From contig PZJY01000008.1 of assembly GCA_031472005.1 (NCBI GenBank), positions 1,364,001-1,428,000 of the forward strand: a stretch of 64,000 bases of DNA, given 5' to 3'. Positions within the stretch are counted from its first letter, which is position 1, and each line of letters opens with the position of its first letter. Below the pieces are notes generated by a model. The model was given only the letters and a program-made list of their open reading frames with translations. It made no database searches and was not told the DNA's origin. Below are positions 59,802-64,000 of the stretch, piece after piece. The position numbers and the translations under genes are program-made. Origin of the DNA: Tetracladium setigerum. Its lineage: Eukaryota; Ascomycota; Leotiomycetes; Helotiales.

Positions 59802-62800
59802 TTAGAGAAATTTTCTAATTACTTTTGTAAAAGTTCTCGGAAAGCCACTTAAGTGATGCAACTTCACATTCCTCGACGCGATATGAGCTGCATCATTTGG
59901 ATTTCCAAGCACAAGAGATACATCCAAAATATGCTCCAGGCTTGGGATGACGATAGTGAGAGGCATTTGGAAATCACCCCCTCGGAGGACTGAGGTGAAG
60001 ACAGTCGGATCTATTTCAACAACTCTTGTTCCATCGATCAAGAATCTGCCGTGTCGAGCTCCAAGTTGAGCCATCAAGGTAGCTTGGTGTTGATGGATAC
60101 GATGAAGGCGACATCCCAGAAGGCCGCGAACCTCAACCCGCCCATGATCCAGAGTTCTGAAATTCAAGACTTCGAGGTATATCAGAGATGCGAGGAGATC
60201 ATCAACCACATTCTGGAGCGTCAATTGGCCCGCAGTACTGCTGAAGACTTTGCGCGTCTCAATCTCTAACGCCTCAAGCTCTTCGGTTGCATCGAGAGGT
60301 ATATCCCTCTTTAGCACAAAGTTAAGCCTATGGTGTCTCTCCTTTGTTTCTTTGTCAAGCTCGGCCAGGTATTGAGTCCAAATTTTCTCGCCATCCAAAG
60401 AACTATTAAAGGTCGTTATGATACGGTGTATGAAGCCTGGAACTCCGCTTGATGATGATACTTTTGCAGACTTGTTGTAGCTTCCGGTACCTATTGTCAC
60501 CATCATATCCAGGTGGTTGCTGTCGGGCCAAATAAAATTTCCTTCGCTCCTAGCCACCCAGACTGGATTATTGTTCTTCAGACCACCGTCTTGGAAGCTT
60601 TGTTGATTGGGGGCAATAAACGGGGTAAAGTAAGCTGGTGCTGCAGAAGTACAGCGGGCGCTAAAAGAAGTCAACTCGAGCTCTGGTGGAATGAAAGACA
60701 ATTAATCTCACGCTTGCCATGTCCTCAGTTCTCTTTCTGATTTCTCTTCGCGGTAAAGTTCTATCCCTAAATCTTGCTCAGCAACAAGTAACAGTATGCA
60801 GTTACACAAGTTTCACTACCCTTAGTCAAACCCAGACGGTTGTAATTAGACATCAAAACGGGCTTGTCACCGATACTTGTCGTTGTCGTAACGGCCACCT
60901 TGACATTAGCCCTCCTGACCCTCTTCTGGCTTTCATACGAACATTTCCGGTCCGGTCCAAAAAGGTATCTTTGGTCTGTTTCACCAAAAGCAATTTTCAA
61001 CTGCTGTTCAATATTTTCCCCTCGATACTGACTATCCTTGAAATAGGTGATAATTAGTCCAAGAAGAGGGATTTTGGCTCCAACGTGCTTCCGAAACGAT
61101 TTTCTTGCAAGGCTCTTAAATCTTTTTAAGCATTCCGAAGCACTCCAGTTGTTCTTCACGAGTCCTAATGCGATGATTCCGCCTTTGACAGTGACAAGAG
61201 TTAGTGTTTTAAGGGTTAAGTGAAGGGAAAGAGAGATAGCATCATCTTGTTAAAGCTTGCTCACCTGTACTGGTTCCAACGATGAGATCAAAAAAATCGA
61301 AGATCGGGATGTTCAAGGCCAGTTTTTCCTCCAACATCTCCAGAATCGTGATCGAGATGACTCCTCGTATACCTCCTCCGTCCAAGCTGAGTAACCGCAC
61401 TCCCGCGGATTCTGGCTTCATCTTGATTATCCACGGCCATTCTTTGTCTTCTTTGACGTCTTCACAACAAAGTGGACAGCTACTAAGTTGAAAGACATGA
61501 CGCTCTCGCACATCAAGATTCCCAAAATTTCGGACGCAACTCGGGCAAATGCCATGGCCACAAGGTATCACATACATAGGATGGTTGAACAAACATAGAA
61601 AACAAGTCTTGTTCGAGAACGTGACTCGCCAGTTCGTCGCCTCCGATTTCAATGTAGCTCTGTGATTGTTCATGTCGAGAGCAATGTAGTCTGGCGTTGC
61701 TGGGCGAAGCAACTCGATATCTTTGATTCGCTGCTCCAGCCCTTTTTGTACGTTTGTGGTGAACGCAGTCGTGTATTTGGAGTCGTAGGGCTGTACATAC
61801 TCTCCAACCCCTATAATGCGTCCATCATACCACTGGTGACCTTTGACGTGACCATCACGGATGTTGGTGCATCGCTCTAGTCCGTTGTTGAAGCCGCAGG
61901 GAGAGAATTGCTCATAGAAATTGACATATCCCGATCGGCAACTTGTGTCAAACTCGTGAAAGACTCGTTCTGGGATTAATTCTGGAAGCGTGTATTTAGA
62001 AGCTTAATTTCTGTAGGGATCTAGGCACGGGAGGTACCTACTAACATTGGTTTTGCGTGTAGCCTCATGTGCTATATATGAAGCTACTAGTGCAGCAGTG
62101 CGCTCGTCTACACCAGGGACAGTGTTGCTTTGCGAGCTCATACGCCTCATCAGACTGCATAGATGCTCTTCGAAACCGTCAGGCATAAGATTGTATTTCT
62201 TAGATACCTTGAAAAAGTCAAAGGGCTCATCGAAAAACTGCGAAAAGTGGTCGAAAACATAGTTGATGTAAGTCGAGACTTCATCACTGTTGAGCAAATT
62301 CCAGGAAGCTCTCTTCTGCGCCTGGACCAAGTTGCACTGTGTTTGAATGCGATTTCGAAGTTGTTGGTATTGCTTGTAGATCTCGTCCGGAGTTATGTTC
62401 TCCTTGGACGGGATGTAAACAACACGAATGTCCGCAAAGTAAAGAAGAAGGAGATCATAGACAGTTTTTGGTAGTTTTTCTGGCGGTAGTTTCCCTTCCC
62501 AGGTTTTTGCAATCTCCTTCATTCGTGGATCGACAAGTATCATATTGCATCTTTGGCGAAGTGTTCGATTAGTGGCGATATCCTCGTCTAGCCAATCTCG
62601 AGCGTTGATTTGCAGCCCATTGATGACCACGATGGCGTGTGGTAAGGCCGGTTGGTTGATAGTTTTTGCATGAATCTTGTCTGCCCATAATATGAGGTTC
62701 TCCATGTTGGCTTCAATTGTGTTTGCCAAGTTGGTGACAAAACAAAGTACGTCGCTAAGAACATAGAGCAGTCGAGGATAGAGCTCTTCAACCGCGAATT

Positions 62801-64000
62801 TGGGCCAGAAAACTTTCTTTGGAGAGTGCCCAGATTGTCTGAATACGCGTGGGGTTATTGTACTAATGAAGGTCAGTAAAGCTATGATAGTGACTGATCT
62901 GGTCCAAGGGGACCCGAATGATAGAAATCGTACGTCAAAAAGTGGAGGGTGTCCTGAGCCAGGTGACGCATTCCGTCTGTACTGTTGAATCTGGATATTG
63001 GCACCGTAGTTCCGCCGTACATTCCCTCGCAATCAGCAAACAAGAGCGGATGAGCACTTTTGAGAGTCGAAGGGTCGCTGTAGAGATGAACATCTGCACT
63101 TGTTGCGCAACCTAGAGTGGCAGAGCTTCCAGGCACTGGTGTTACGCATTTGGTACTCGACGGATCAAGTGTGATCAAGGCTTTCTTGATGGTAACTGTT
63201 TAGCCAGCCAATTCTCAAAAATTACGTTCCGAAGATGTGTGACTTACAATCAGAGTAGATTTACCCACCCCAGTCGGTCCAATGAAAGAGATAAAACTAG
63301 GGCACTGATTTAATCTTTCTGGGGCAGAAGATTGTAACATAAGGCTTCGATAGACATCTGTAGACACAAGCATTGGGGCGCTGGGTCGTTCTCCCAGCGA
63401 TTCGTTATCGTTCGATGTTAAACCAAACCAGAAGGACCTAAGATCGTCTTTGTGCAGCCGAGCCTGCTCTTCCTCAGATATGTCCGAGTTCAGTGTTGAC
63501 TCCATCCACTCGTAGATACCAATTCCGGTCGGATTGTGGAGGTGTGAGCTTCTTGAGGTAGCTCTATGCATAGGAATGAGACCCCAGCATTTCAAACATA
63601 TTACTTCTTCACATTTGGAGCAATATCTGAGCTCTCCGGAAATTGTGGTGCCGCATGAGTTGCAAGAATGACCTGAAGCCTGGTAATGGGATTAGACATA
63701 ATCTCCCACCGACAACAATTAATATACAAATCAGACGTACCACTTCAAATAGATCAGACCTGGATCCCGGCTCAGACTGATCTTGACCAGTATGCATCTC
63801 ATCAGGTTGACCTGCTCCACCAGGTTCGGACCGTGTAATTAAATCCTCGGCAGCTTTTCTCTGGAGTTCACGTCGTAAACTGGCGATGATCCCTTGATCC
63901 AGCCCAGCTTCTAGCTTCTTGAGTATCGCATCATCCACGATTCTCAGGGTTTGGTCGGATAGCTTGAATCGCTTCTGACTTCGTAGCCTGAGAGATCTTT
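59802..64000 (-). CDS. Multi-domain protein: ZZ-like zinc finger, P-loop GTPase, RING-like finger, patatin phospholipase; 5' end beyond window
   Basis: About seven exons (roughly 1,250 residues) can be joined in frame, and the reading frame is open at 64000. In order: a charged helical N-terminal part; a ZZ-like finger (HSCNSCGTTISGELRYCSKC, ICLKC, then two His); and a P-loop domain with GPTGVGKSTLIKALITLD, a DxxG-like LLFADCEGMYGG and the helical block YPRLLYVLSDVLCFVTNLAN then LPHAIVVINGLQ. A Cys-rich conserved region follows (FHEFDTSCRSGYVNFYEQFS, then CTNIRDGHVKGHQ). A RING-like finger comes next (CFLC, then CGHGICPSC, then CPLC). The patatin domain has DGGGIRG, nucleophile motif GTSTGG and the catalytic Asp in QDGGLKNNNP. 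Patatins hydrolyse phospholipids. A nucleotide switch plus a lipase suggests a regulated, possibly self-damaging effector, but that is inference. Introns fall directly after GKSTLI and within GTSTGG. Confidence 0.85.

Overview
The window is nuclear DNA from a filamentous ascomycete (Pezizomycotina). The evidence is short GT-AG introns with CTNAC-type branch sites, one tRNA-Glu gene, and a set of conserved fungal genes. The conserved genes are PIK1, CDC27/APC3, a clathrin light chain, CDC37, MDL1, SND2, a cytochrome b5 reductase, neurochondrin, FHIP and a CLC channel. Leotiomycetes is my best guess for the class, but that is a weak inference from overall gene style. There is no plasmid, CRISPR array, prophage or recognisable intact transposon.

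Layout. From 1 to 12.2 kb there are a thiamine-pyrophosphate enzyme cut by the left edge (-), a low-complexity fungal protein (-), an unrecognised fungal protein (+) and the PI 4-kinase PIK1 (+). PIK1 carries two apparent one-base deletions. From 13.8 to 20.2 kb lies a full-length ABCA-type transporter with about 16 exons. From 20.2 to 27.4 kb is a 7.3-kb gap in which I can support no gene. At 27.5-31.4 kb is a RING-PH-VWA scaffold of the Far1/Ste5 type. It is followed by 2.6 kb of non-coding sequence holding a long (AG)n microsatellite.

From 34 to 57.6 kb the window is a dense housekeeping block, mostly divergent or convergent pairs: CDC27/APC3, SND2, a DUF3605 (Gig1-like) protein, CBR1, neurochondrin, a CLC channel, FHIP, clathrin light chain, CDC37, MDL1 and a papain-like peptidase. 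Vesicle traffic and organelle ion handling (PIK1, CLC, FHIP, clathrin light chain) and folding or cell-cycle control (CDC37, CDC27, SND2) dominate. I see no sign that these genes form one pathway.

The right end (58-64 kb) is more accessory in character. It holds an intron-containing tRNA-Glu(CTC) with a degenerate tRNA copy 130 bp downstream. It also holds a large multi-domain gene, cut by the right edge, that joins a ZZ-like zinc finger, a P-loop GTPase, a RING-like finger and a patatin phospholipase. That architecture resembles a nucleotide-switched immune or incompatibility effector and is the best candidate here for an undescribed system.

Limits. Exon borders were read by eye from splice consensus and reading frame, so internal borders may be off by a base or two. 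Three independent -1 shifts in otherwise intact essential genes suggest that the assembly carries single-base deletions.
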